Shown here: piece after piece, positions 16,716-24,648 of the stretch | How positions within the stretch are numbered: position 1 is the first letter of the stretch | How the letters are laid out: each line of letters begins with the position of its first letter | Source of the DNA: Cognatishimia activa | GTDB taxonomy: Bacteria; Pseudomonadota; Alphaproteobacteria; Rhodobacterales; Rhodobacteraceae | Reading direction: 5' to 3' | Length of the DNA stretch: 64,000 nt | NCBI RefSeq assembly: GCF_026016445.1 | Contig: NZ_CP096147.1 | Span: 463,501 to 527,500, forward strand | The notes under the pieces: generated by a model | Database searches by the model: none | What the model saw: the letters and a program-made list of their open reading frames with translations, nothing else | What the model was told of the DNA's origin: nothing | Position numbers and translations under genes: made by a program

Positions 16716-17366
16716 ATGCTTTTCAAAATGCTCAAAACAGGCGCTGCTCTCGCAGTGCTAGCAAGCGCCCCAGCATTCGCAGTTGCAGAGACTGCAGCGG
16801 GCAATGACGCCAATGACAAAACCAATATGGGTGCACTAGGCATCTCAAGCGATCTTCAGAGTGTAATTGCGAAATTTGCCACCGCACAAAAGGCGGAATT
16901 TGACCGCGAAACCACAGAAGCAGAGATTTCGAGCTGGTTTTTCGACGTTTACATTCCGACTTGGGTAGCCGTCGGTAATGGTGAGCTTGATCGTGGTCCG
17001 GAATTCGTTCTGGATTTTTGGAGCACGCCAATGTTCGTCACCGGCGACGAGCCTTATATGGCGCTTTGGCTGACCGAAGATAGCCATGTCGTCGAATTCC
17101 TTGCGATGCAGCACCGGTTCCTAAAAGCCAAGGGTTTCACACATACGCACGTCCCTGACAGCAAGGTTCGCGCGTACAATGGTTTGGGCGGCGCTGTTGA
17201 GGTGATCTGGTCACGTCGCGCAGCCGACAACAGCGAGATCCAGCGCTATGTCGTCCACTTCGAGGTCGCCAAAATGAATGGCACCTGGAAGATCATAGGC
17301 GGCCACACCCGCACCACCGACGCTGAAAAAGACGGCGATACAATCGACGGTGCTTGGGCACTGTAA
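16716..17366 (+). CDS. Secreted NTF2-like (SnoaL-type) protein
   Basis: 216 residues from ATG 16716, chosen because GGAGG lies upstream and a signal peptide follows at once (MLFKMLKTGAALAVLASAPA, cleavage near AVA-ET). The mature protein has an NTF2-like cone: a helical start, FVLDFWSTPMFVTGDEPYMALWL and C-terminal strands YVVHFEVAKMNGTWKIIGGHTRT. Such domains bind or act on small hydrophobic molecules. It is periplasmic by prediction, 140 bp after the MBL gene and 58 bp before the next hydrolase. The catalytic role is unknown. Confidence 0.75.
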   Translation: MLFKMLKTGAALAVLASAPAFAVAETAAGNDANDKTNMGALGISSDLQSVIAKFATAQKAEFDRETTEAEISSWFFDVYIPTWVAVGNGELDRGPEFVLDFWSTPMFVTGDEPYMALWLTEDSHVVEFLAMQHRFLKAKGFTHTHVPDSKVRAYNGLGGAVEVIWSRRAADNSEIQRYVVHFEVAKMNGTWKIIGGHTRTTDAEKDGDTIDGAWAL

Positions 17367-17424
17367 AAGCTGTGAACGTAGCGCAGGTTCCCGATTTGAT
17401 GGGTCGATTTCTGGAGGAGAAATC

Positions 17425-18327
17425 ATGAGTTTTGAAGAAGTAATGATCCCCGCTGAGGGCGGGGTGGAACTTCACGCCTGGGTCTTTCGTCCAGAGGGTT
17501 TCGAAGGGCCACGTCCCGCCATCACAATGGCACATGGTTTTGGCGGTATAAAATATGTTGGCCTCAAAGCTTACGCGGAGTTGTTTGCGGAGCACGGTTA
17601 TGTTGTCGTAGTACATGACCACCGCGGGTTCGGTTTTAGCGGCGGTGACATCCGCGGTGATATCGACCCTTGGCAACAGATCGCGGACTGGCGTCGTGTG
17701 ATTTCTTATACAGAAGCGCTCGAAGAGGTTGACCCGACTCGGATAGGGCTCTGGGGATCAAGCTACGCTGGCGGGCACGCCTTTGTTCTTGGTGCAACCG
17801 ACAGACGGTTGAAGGCGATCGTATCGCAGATCCCGACTATTAGTGGATATGAGCAGGGGTTGCGGCGCATTCCTGAAGAATTCCGGGCGATGGTCGAGGC
17901 GAAGTTCGATGCAGATGAACGCGCACAGCTAAATGGTGAGCCGCCGGCGATGCAATTGATGCTGAGTGCTGACCCTAACGTACCTGCGGTATATCACTCT
18001 CAGGATGCGATTGATTTGATTGGTCAGTTTGAATACCCGGAAGGGATTTCGACGGACGAATTTGTGACCGTCCGCTCTAGCCGCCGCGCGATGATGTATG
18101 AGCCAGGTGCTTGGGTTCCGAGGGTCTCTCCGACGCCAGTACTAATGGTGGTTGCATCTCAGGACACTGTAACTCCAACAGAAATGCAGCTCGAGGCTTA
18201 TGAAAAGTTGCACGAGCCGAAGCGGTTGGAACTGTATGAAGGCGGGCATTTCGATGCCTACGTCAATCAGTTTGAAAAGACCAGTGGGGCTGCGTTGAAG
18301 TGGTTCCTTGAGCACTTAGCGCCATAA
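17425..18327 (+). CDS. Alpha/beta hydrolase (dienelactone/X-Pro-peptidase-like)
   Basis: 300 residues from ATG 17425 with GGAGGAG upstream. N-terminal MAHGFGGIKYVGL, then HDHRGFGFSGGD, nucleophile motif GSSYAGG, acid in VVASQDTVTPTE and His in EGGHFDAYV form a full triad. No signal peptide. It belongs to the broad group related to dienelactone hydrolases and S15-like esterases, and is last in the MBL/NTF2/hydrolase operon. It likely performs a second intracellular cleavage step; the substrate is not deducible. Confidence 0.85.
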   Translation: MSFEEVMIPAEGGVELHAWVFRPEGFEGPRPAITMAHGFGGIKYVGLKAYAELFAEHGYVVVVHDHRGFGFSGGDIRGDIDPWQQIADWRRVISYTEALEEVDPTRIGLWGSSYAGGHAFVLGATDRRLKAIVSQIPTISGYEQGLRRIPEEFRAMVEAKFDADERAQLNGEPPAMQLMLSADPNVPAVYHSQDAIDLIGQFEYPEGISTDEFVTVRSSRRAMMYEPGAWVPRVSPTPVLMVVASQDTVTPTEMQLEAYEKLHEPKRLELYEGGHFDAYVNQFEKTSGAALKWFLEHLAP

Positions 18328-18634
18328 CTTAGGTAACACACAAAATTGATGCCTTTTAGGCATTGCAACCGCAACCACCGTATCACCGGAGGTTGCGGAC
18401 TGGAGGAGATTTGGCCCCACTTCACTCGGCTGAATGGTGCCCAACGGTCATAGAATGCCGGACGCACACTTGGCACGGAATGGTGCTTAAGGTGAACTCG
18501 ATGAAGGTCGTTCTCGGTTCATCTTTTGAGGGGGCAACTGTTTTGGTGCGCCGTACGGCACGCCAATAGAGGTCTGCCTATCCGACTAGTTTCTTCTCCA
18601 AAATCAAACCTTCTAAATAAAGGGACAACTGAAG
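18328..18634 (+). promoter_or_regulatory. Intergenic region with stem-loop and large palindrome upstream of the FadL-like gene
   Basis: 307 bp with no gene. An 8-bp perfect stem CCGCAACC / GGTTGCGG (18369-18376 with 18391-18398) lies 40 bp after the hydrolase stop and may end that operon. At 18543-18566 a 24-bp palindrome has half-sites TTGGTGCGCCGT and ACGGCACGCCAA (10 of 12 pairs), 68 bp before the FadL start: a candidate operator distinct in sequence from the TetR boxes. Confidence 0.55.
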
Positions 18635-19708
18635 ATGAAAAAAACGATTATGGCAGCTACGGCACTGACGTTTGTCGCTGGATCATCCATTGCAGGCGGC
18701 ATTGACCGCTCTGGACAGGGTATCAATCTGTTGTTTGAAGAGGGCACAGTTGCACAGACCAGCTTCGCTCGCGTCGATCCAAACATGACTGGTACATTTG
18801 GGGGGACCGAATCCGGTGATATGGCACGCGCATATAATTCGCCCGGTCTTGGTTTCAAAATGGATCTCAACGATTCCGTTGGTGTTGCGCTGCTCTATGA
18901 ACAGCCTTTCGGCGCCGATGTTCTATATGCACCTGACTATGCATTGAGTGACCCAAGCAACGCGGATCAGGCCGGCGGACAGGCAGATTTGCACTCATTA
19001 ACGGCACTGCTGCGCTACAAAATGCAAAACGGATTTAGCGTCTACGGTGGCCTTCGTGCCCAGAGTTTGAATGTAGATATTGCCCTGCCTGCTGTGCCCT
19101 ACAGTGTTGAATCAAACACCCAAACTGATCTCGGGTACGTTGTGGGTGCGGCATGGGAGAAACCCGAAATCGCGGCTCGTGTTGCGTTAACCTACAATTC
19201 CAAAATCAAGCATGATTTGACCGTGATTGACGTGGTGGGGGGAGTAACACAACCGCCGTCTGCAGCATCTGTTGAAACACCGCAATCGGTGAACCTAGAC
19301 TTTCAAACAGGGGTCGCACCCAACACCTTGGTCTTTGGCACAATTCGTTGGGCGGAATGGTCGAAGTTTTCTTATGCTCCGCCAAATTACCCACGCGGAA
19401 CACTTCTCCAATTCAAAAACAACTCGACTACCTATTCTTTAGGCGTCGGCCGACGCTTCTCTGAAGCGTTTTCCGGTGCAATTACTGTTGGTTATGAAAA
19501 AGCCAATGGTGACACTGTTTCCGATTTGGGGCCGGCGGATGGCGCCAAGAGTATAGGTTTGGCTGGAACTTATACCCGAGGAAACACTAAATTCTCTGCG
19601 GGTGTCCGCTACGTGAAACTTGGCGACGCTACCACTAACGCTGGTGCAAGATTTACCGACAACGATGGTTGGGTGGTTGGTTTTCAAGTCACCCACAAGT
19701 TCAACTAA
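18635..19708 (+). CDS. FadL/OmpP1-family outer-membrane channel
   Basis: 357 residues, shorter than E. coli FadL. Signal peptide MKKTIMAATALTFVAGSSIA, then GGIDRSGQGINLLFEEG, the FadL-family mature start. Alternating beta-strand pattern throughout (YSLGVGRRFSEAFSGAITVGY, AGVRYVKLGDA) and the C-terminal strand VVGFQVTHKFN with terminal aromatic residues near the end. FadL channels take up long-chain fatty acids and other hydrophobic molecules across the outer membrane. Its presence on the island implies a hydrophobic substrate for the hydrolases. Confidence 0.9.
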   Translation: MKKTIMAATALTFVAGSSIAGGIDRSGQGINLLFEEGTVAQTSFARVDPNMTGTFGGTESGDMARAYNSPGLGFKMDLNDSVGVALLYEQPFGADVLYAPDYALSDPSNADQAGGQADLHSLTALLRYKMQNGFSVYGGLRAQSLNVDIALPAVPYSVESNTQTDLGYVVGAAWEKPEIAARVALTYNSKIKHDLTVIDVVGGVTQPPSAASVETPQSVNLDFQTGVAPNTLVFGTIRWAEWSKFSYAPPNYPRGTLLQFKNNSTTYSLGVGRRFSEAFSGAITVGYEKANGDTVSDLGPADGAKSIGLAGTYTRGNTKFSAGVRYVKLGDATTNAGARFTDNDGWVVGFQVTHKFN

Positions 19709-19841
19709 ACCAAGCTTAGACAAGTTGTCTCACGTCAGCGCCAATGGGACAGTTTAAGTTGATTTGATAAGAGCGGGTTTCTGGCACATCGTAACCATCT
19801 AGAAGTTGAGATGAGTCAGAAACCCGGAACCCGCCAGAGGC

Positions 19842-19973
19842 TGAGCCTCCCCATCAGAACTTCAACCTGCCGTAACTTCGAGACAATCTCCTCGGGCTTC
19901 GGTCGCTTGTTTGTCATTCTTGGTCCTCCGTTTCCTAAACATAGCGGTGGACCAGTTCAGATGGGGAGGCTCA
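19842..19973 (-). mobile_element. 132-bp internally deleted IS3-type element
   Basis: Terminal inverted repeats of 19 bp match at 18 positions: 19842-19860 and the complement of 19955-19973 (outer bases TGAGCCTCCCCAT). Read on the minus strand, ATG 19917 opens MTNKRPKPEEIVSKLRQVEV, the N-terminus of IS3-family OrfA transposases, which runs straight into the other terminal repeat. The middle of the element is therefore gone. It cannot move itself but could be mobilised in trans. The rest of 19709-20083 has no gene; TTGTGTACG-type repeats at about 20000-20022 lie next to the tRNA. Confidence 0.85.
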
Positions 19974-20083
19974 CTGAAATTCACATAAATTGCACACGGA
20001 TTTTGTGTACGATTTGTGTACGAATGCAGGATCGCTAGATCTTGTGTGTGGGTTCTTAATTTTTGGGAAATTGCACTATATAT

Positions 20084-20128
20084 TGGAGGCGAGTACCGGA
20101 ATCGAACCGGTGTACACGGATTTGCAAT
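20084..20128 (-). repeat. Proximal att site within tRNA-Cys
   Basis: The 3' 45 bases of the intact tRNA-Cys gene, identical to 12310-12354. Crossover must lie within this block. It keeps a functional tRNA after insertion. Confidence 0.93.
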
Positions 20129-20157
20129 CCGCTGCGTCACCACTCCGCCAACTCGCC
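20084..20157 (-). tRNA. tRNA-Cys (GCA)
   Basis: The minus strand folds as a full 74-nt cloverleaf with encoded CCA: acceptor GGCGAGT / ACTCGCC, anticodon loop ATTGCAAAT with GCA, and T-loop TTCGATT. The gene is the integration target of the island on its 3' side. The PCMT gene lies on its 5' side. Confidence 0.97.
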
Positions 20158-20298
20158 GCCGTCGTGGTAGGGCGGCAATAACTGATCTATTCTGCGCCTG
20201 CAAGAGCCAACCTTGTCATTTCCACGTCTGCGCCGTTGCTGTCTTGAAAATATTGTGGCAAGACGGATTTAGCGAAATCTGAACGAATGAGTTTAGTT

Positions 20299-20952
20299 AT
20301 GTCCGACTACGCCTCACGCCGCACCGCCATGGTGGATACACAAGTCCGTCCTTCTGATGTGACCAAATTCCCAATCATCGAAGCGATGCTGACTGTCCCC
20401 CGTGAAAACTTTGTTCCACCTCATTTGCGTGAAGCGGCCTATTTGGGGAACAATCTGGAGCTCGAAGATGGCCGAGTTGTTTTGGAGCCAAGAACCTTGG
20501 CGAAGATGCTTGATGCGCTCGCAATCCAAAACACAGAGATGGTTTTGGATATTGGCTGTTTGCATGGCTACTCCTCTGCAGTGATAGCAAGGATGGCAGA
20601 GGCCGTTGTAGCGGTTGAAGACGACACGCATCGCGCGCAGGAAGCGCAGTCTGCGTTGACAGAACTGCACTATGATAATGTCGTTGTTCAGGAAGGTGAG
20701 CTGGCTGAAGGTGCCGCCGAACATGGCCCCTACGATGTGATTATATTGCAGGGTGGGGTTGAAAAACTGCCCGAAGTCTTGATCGACCAGTTGAAAATCG
20801 GCGGGCGGATCGCATGTTTGTTCATGGATGGAAATCTGGGTGATGTGCGGCTGGGTCAGAAGTCTGAAGCCGGAGTAACCTGGCGATCAATTTTTAATGC
20901 TGGCGCGCCGGTCTTGCCCGGATTTGAACGCGAAAGAGCATTTCAACTATAA
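20299..20952 (+). CDS. Protein-L-isoaspartate O-methyltransferase-like protein
   Basis: 217 residues from ATG 20299 (MSDYASRRTAMVDTQVRPSD); an upstream in-frame ATG at 20287 is possible. The MVDTQVRPSDVTKFPIIEAML start is typical of the alphaproteobacterial PCMT-like family. SAM-binding motif I is VLDIGCLHGYSSAVIA, with VVAVEDD for motif II and YDVIILQGGVEKLP further on. PCMTs methylate isoaspartyl residues for repair, but the Gly-rich motif (GCLHGY) departs from the usual GxGxGY, so activity is uncertain. Upstream of tolC, as often seen in Rhodobacteraceae. Confidence 0.85.
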   Translation: MSDYASRRTAMVDTQVRPSDVTKFPIIEAMLTVPRENFVPPHLREAAYLGNNLELEDGRVVLEPRTLAKMLDALAIQNTEMVLDIGCLHGYSSAVIARMAEAVVAVEDDTHRAQEAQSALTELHYDNVVVQEGELAEGAAEHGPYDVIILQGGVEKLPEVLIDQLKIGGRIACLFMDGNLGDVRLGQKSEAGVTWRSIFNAGAPVLPGFERERAFQL

Positions 20953-20999
20953 ATATAGGCGGCTCGGAGGGTCGCCGTGTTGCCTGAGGGATGTGCAAT

Positions 21000-22391
21000 A
21001 TGGGTATCAAGAGCGTTTTTCTTTCTGCAGCAATGGCGGTTTCGGTCCTTGGGGTCACAACTCAGGCATCGCTTGCAGAAACTTTGGCGGATGCCATGGC
21101 GGGGGCCTACACACACAGCGGTTTGCTAGAGCAGAACCGGGCCCTGCTGCGTGTGGCTGATGAAAATGTAGCGCAGGCGACAGCGTCTTTACGCCCGATC
21201 CTGAGCTGGTCTTCAGAACTACGTAGAACCTTTTCAGACCCGTCTTCTGCCGTAAATGGCACGTCAGCAAACCTTGGTTTGAACCTGTCTTGGACATTGG
21301 TTGACAATGGCTCAAAGAAGCTTGCACGCGAGCGTTTGAAGCAGACAGTGTTGGCAACACGTGAATCTCTGGTGGCTGTAGAACAAAACGTTCTTCTCGC
21401 CGCTGTCAGGGCATTTATGGATGTGCGACGCGACAGCGAGATCGTGGCGCTGCGTCAGAACAACCTGCGTGTTATTACGCGTGAGCTGCGTGCTGCTGAA
21501 GATCGTTTTGATGTTGGTGAGGTCACTCGGACGGATGTGGCCCTCGCGCAGGCACGTTTGGCTGGCGCGCGCGCAGAACTTGCGGTCGCGCAAGGCAATC
21601 TCATGGCTTCAAATGCAGCTTATGCTGCAGCAGTTGGCCGCAAACCGAGTCAGCTGACGCCCCCAAGCCGTTTGCCAAGCGTTGCAAAAACTGTTGCCGC
21701 CGCAGAAGCAGTGGCTGTTCGCAGTCACCCGGATATGAAAGCGGCACAGTTTCAGGTGGCTGCTGCGGACATTGGAATCAAAGAAGCGGATGTCTCTGTC
21801 ATTCCATCTGTTGATCTGAGCGCAGGTGTCTCACGTCAGAACTTTCTAAGCGGTGGTACAGGCGACAGATCGTCGGGCAGCGTCAGCATTATTGCGGGTG
21901 GGCCGATTTATAGCGGTGGTGCGATTGCATCTGCATCTCGCCAAGCCATTGCAAACCGGGATGCCGCACGTGGTGGCCTGCACGCAACACGCCACACGAT
22001 TCGCCAGAGTGTTGGATTTGCATGGGCGCAACTCCTGGCTGCGCGAGCACAACGGGTGGCAAGTGGCCAGCAGATCAAAGCGTCTCAGGTTGCCTTTGAA
22101 GGTGTGCGTGAGGAAGCGAAGCTCGGTTCTCGGACGACTCTGGACGTGCTGAACGCCGAGCAGGAGTTGCTGGATGCGCGCGCAAATCAGATCACCGCGC
22201 AAAGTGCAGAATTCACCGCAGCCTATTCTTTGTTGGCTTCTATGGGTCTTTTGACTGTTGATCACCTAAATCTGGCAGTCGAAAAATATGATCCCGAAGC
22301 CTACTACAATCAGGTGCAGTCTGCCCCCGCAGCGCTCAGTAAACGCGGTCAGCAGCTCGACAAAGTTCTGCGACGTATCGGAAAAGAATAA
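21000..22391 (+). CDS. tolC: TolC-family outer-membrane efflux protein
   Basis: 463 residues from ATG 21000; the ATG at 20991 directly abuts the GAGGG ribosome site and is rejected. Signal peptide MGIKSVFLSAAMAVSVLGVT to about ASLA-ET. Two repeated OEP halves of long amphipathic helices: VRAFMDVRRDSEIVALRQNN, RFDVGEVTRTDVALAQARLA, and in the second half AWAQLLAARAQRVASGQQIK and EEAKLGSRTTLDVLNAEQEL. It forms the trimeric exit duct of type I secretion or RND pumps; no partner genes are adjacent. Confidence 0.94.
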   Translation: MGIKSVFLSAAMAVSVLGVTTQASLAETLADAMAGAYTHSGLLEQNRALLRVADENVAQATASLRPILSWSSELRRTFSDPSSAVNGTSANLGLNLSWTLVDNGSKKLARERLKQTVLATRESLVAVEQNVLLAAVRAFMDVRRDSEIVALRQNNLRVITRELRAAEDRFDVGEVTRTDVALAQARLAGARAELAVAQGNLMASNAAYAAAVGRKPSQLTPPSRLPSVAKTVAAAEAVAVRSHPDMKAAQFQVAAADIGIKEADVSVIPSVDLSAGVSRQNFLSGGTGDRSSGSVSIIAGGPIYSGGAIASASRQAIANRDAARGGLHATRHTIRQSVGFAWAQLLAARAQRVASGQQIKASQVAFEGVREEAKLGSRTTLDVLNAEQELLDARANQITAQSAEFTAAYSLLASMGLLTVDHLNLAVEKYDPEAYYNQVQSAPAALSKRGQQLDKVLRRIGKE

Positions 22392-22454
22392 CATTTTTTT
22401 CTATCTGTTGTCTGCCACGACCTTCGCCGCTAAACTTAGCGGCGAGGTAGAGTG

Positions 22455-23477
22455 GTGACTAAAATGTCTGATCCAGTAAAAAATGCAGAGATCGAGGATG
22501 TGCTTTCTTCGATCCGTCGTTTGGTTTCCGAAAATCACGTTGATGCCTCGCGCAATGTGGCCAAGCCGGAGCCGAAGGTAGAAGAGGCCACTGAGGAGGC
22601 TTCGGCGCAACCAGCTGCATCTGACCGGCTTGTTCTGTCACCTTCGCTGCGCGTAGAAGAAAAACGCGAAGAGCTGCGCCAAGAAATGACCTCGCCGGTG
22701 GAGAACACACCCTTCGCCAACAGCCTCAAGGAAGACATTCTTCCGCTACGTGAGACCCTGCCGAGCTTTTTACAACAGCGTCTTGATCCACTTGAGGAGC
22801 CTGAAGACACCGTCGAAGACATAACATCAGCTGTTCAGGACGTAGAGACGGATGACAAACCGCTGAGCTTTGTGCATGAAGGTCAAGAGATCGAAGAGGT
22901 TAATGCCGAGGAAGAGCAAGGCAACACTCTGCAGTTTCCAGCACCTGAAGAGCTTACCTTTGAATCTGCGCGCGAATCCGATCCTACCGCTGAGGCTGTG
23001 CCAGAACCGCTTGAAAAAGTGGCTGAGGACACGCGACCTTGGGAGATCGAAGGCGAACGGCTGGCAGAGTGGCATAGTGTGCGTGCAGAGACTTCCGACC
23101 ATTTCGAGCCTGATGGCCCCGAAGACGGTGACAATGCTGGCACGCCGGTAGCGACGCTGAACTGGGAAGACCACGACATCGAAGATGCAGAGGTCGAAGA
23201 GGTCATTCCAGTAAAACCGACTTCAGAAACGATTGATCCCGTAGCAGAGCAGATCGCCGAAGCTGTTGTCGAGGACATCGCGCCCAGTGAAGACACCATT
23301 GACGCCCAGCAGTATGACGCCGTGCTCGATGAAGAAATGTTGCGCGAGCTGGTTGGCGAGATTGTACGCCAGGAGCTGCAAGGCCCCCTTGGGGAGCGTA
23401 TTACGCGCAACGTGCGCAAACTTGTTCGTCGCGAAATCAACCGCGCCCTGACTGCGCGGAATTTCAACGACGGCTAA
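22455..23477 (+). CDS. PopZ-like polar organising protein (DUF2497-type)
   Basis: About 340 residues. The start is GTG 22455 (GAGGTAGA upstream) or ATG 22464. The N-terminal helix NAEIEDVLSSIRRLVSENH matches the PopZ EEILASIRRIISE motif. A very acidic, Pro-rich disordered middle follows (about 30-275). The C-terminal helical region LDEEMLRELVGEIVRQELQG to NVRKLVRREINRALTA resembles the PopZ oligomerisation helices. PopZ forms a polar hub for chromosome and division proteins. The three-part architecture is convincing, the sequence otherwise diverged. Confidence 0.75.
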   Translation: MTKMSDPVKNAEIEDVLSSIRRLVSENHVDASRNVAKPEPKVEEATEEASAQPAASDRLVLSPSLRVEEKREELRQEMTSPVENTPFANSLKEDILPLRETLPSFLQQRLDPLEEPEDTVEDITSAVQDVETDDKPLSFVHEGQEIEEVNAEEEQGNTLQFPAPEELTFESARESDPTAEAVPEPLEKVAEDTRPWEIEGERLAEWHSVRAETSDHFEPDGPEDGDNAGTPVATLNWEDHDIEDAEVEEVIPVKPTSETIDPVAEQIAEAVVEDIAPSEDTIDAQQYDAVLDEEMLRELVGEIVRQELQGPLGERITRNVRKLVRREINRALTARNFNDG

Positions 23478-23489
23478 GTTGAGCGCAGG

Positions 23490-24065
23490 ATGAACACGCC
23501 CGCACACCTTTTGATCGGCTGGGCGGCCTTTGGGCGCAAACATCCAGAGAGACTTGCATTTGCAGCGCTGATTGGTGCCTTACTGCCAGACCTGTCTCTA
23601 TATGTTTTAGCTGGGACGTCGCTTTTTCTGCTTGATATCTCGCCTTCGATTGTGTTTGGGGAACTCTATTTCTCGGACCTTTGGCAAACGATCTTTGCCA
23701 TCGACAATTCCTTTATCGTCTGGGGCGTTTTGCTCGCGCTCGCCATTGCCTTCAAAAGAGACTGGGGCATTGCGCTTTGCGGCGCAGCGCTTTTGCACCT
23801 GGCGTTGGATCTGCCGCTGCATCACGATGATGGTAGGGCGCATTTCTGGCCGGTTTCGAATTGGATATTTGAAAGCCCAGTAAGTTACTGGGATCACCGA
23901 CATCATGCTGCGATAGTGGGGCCGTTGGAGCTCGCGCTGGCCGGTGGCTGCTGCATTGCCATTGTTGGTAAGCAAATTTGGCGTAAGGCATCCATACCTG
24001 TCGCATTGCTTCTTGCAATGGAAGCGGCCGTCGTCATTCCAGGATACTTCTGGAGTTTTGAATAA
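23490..24065 (+). CDS. YdjM-like membrane-bound metal-dependent hydrolase family protein
   Basis: 191 residues with about five hydrophobic helices. The start MNTPAHLLIGWAAFG and GALLPDLSLYV, then HLALDLPLHHDDGRAHFWP and YWDHRHH, give the conserved N/H/D/H pattern of the membrane-bound hydrolase group that includes YdjM. Often misnamed as cobalamin biosynthesis CobQ in related genomes. It starts 12 bp after the popZ-like gene. The substrate is unknown. Confidence 0.7.
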   Translation: MNTPAHLLIGWAAFGRKHPERLAFAALIGALLPDLSLYVLAGTSLFLLDISPSIVFGELYFSDLWQTIFAIDNSFIVWGVLLALAIAFKRDWGIALCGAALLHLALDLPLHHDDGRAHFWPVSNWIFESPVSYWDHRHHAAIVGPLELALAGGCCIAIVGKQIWRKASIPVALLLAMEAAVVIPGYFWSFE

Positions 24066-24099
24066 AAAAACGCGCGCCGCAGATGGCACGCGTTTTTTG
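24064..24099. terminator. Bidirectional intrinsic terminator
   Basis: AAAAAACGCG and CGCGTTTTTT flank a central loop, giving a stem with A-run on one side and T-run on the other. It separates the convergent genes ending at 24065 and 24121. Confidence 0.85.
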
Positions 24100-24120
24100 C
24101 TTAATGGCAGCAGTATAGGC

Positions 24121-24441
24121 TTACGCCGCTTCGCTCTCCTGAGCAGCATTGCGACGTTCGCTTTCTTCACGAGAAAGCGCGACAGAGGTGCGAACACCTT
24201 TGCCAACGAAGTCCATCAGACCAGATACAACCCGTTCGTTCGGGTCGATACCCGCGCAAGACAGCACTTCGCGCCCATCGCGAGAGCGTGCCCAGCGAGC
24301 AATCTGTTCAGGGCCATTGCCGTACTTCTTGTCGTCAGCAATCGCATCGTCCAACGCGGCCAAGACGACCGCTGCAAAAAGTTTGCGAGCGCGGTTGCCC
24401 TGTTCGTTATTAAAAGCCGTGCCATCAACGAAATCTCTCAT
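24121..24441 (-). CDS. Conserved Rhodobacteraceae protein (DUF6280-like)
   Basis: 106 residues starting MRDFVDGTAFNNEQGNRARK. Contains LFAAVVLAALDDAIADDKKYGNG and WARSRDGREVLSCAGIDPNE, then FVGKGVRTSVALSREESERR. I recall this as a highly conserved small cytoplasmic protein of the family DUF6280; no function is known. The segment WARSRDGREVL recalls a DNA-associated protein but no HTH is certain. Monocistronic, ending at a shared terminator. Confidence 0.8.
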   Translation of the reverse strand: MRDFVDGTAFNNEQGNRARKLFAAVVLAALDDAIADDKKYGNGPEQIARWARSRDGREVLSCAGIDPNERVVSGLMDFVGKGVRTSVALSREESERRNAAQESEAA

Positions 24442-24648
24442 CTCGTCGTCCTTGTATTATTGGTCTTGTGTTTCTGGCGTGAGGGGGCTTATGACCTATT
24501 TTTATTGATTCGGGTACCCTGTTTTTGCATAGCTTTTATGCAAATGGTGCATGTCTCCGAACGACATAGGCCGTCTTGTCACCTGTCAACATGCGAGATA
24601 TAGGTCTGAACAATCTCCGATCAACCTCTACGTCATGGTTTTGTCACA

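Larger units (their letters stand above)
12310..20128. mobile_element. Genomic island integrated at tRNA-Cys
   Basis: A 7.8-kb segment is bounded by a perfect 45-bp direct repeat equal to the 3' part of tRNA-Cys(GCA). The intact tRNA (20084-20157, minus strand) borders the right end, and the displaced copy (12310-12354) marks the left end. This is the classic footprint of tyrosine-integrase insertion into a tRNA 3' end. Cargo is a TetR regulator, two alpha/beta hydrolases, a metallo-beta-lactamase-fold protein, an NTF2-like secreted protein, a FadL channel and an IS3 relic. No integrase gene is visible, so the island is non-autonomous or has lost it. Confidence 0.9.
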
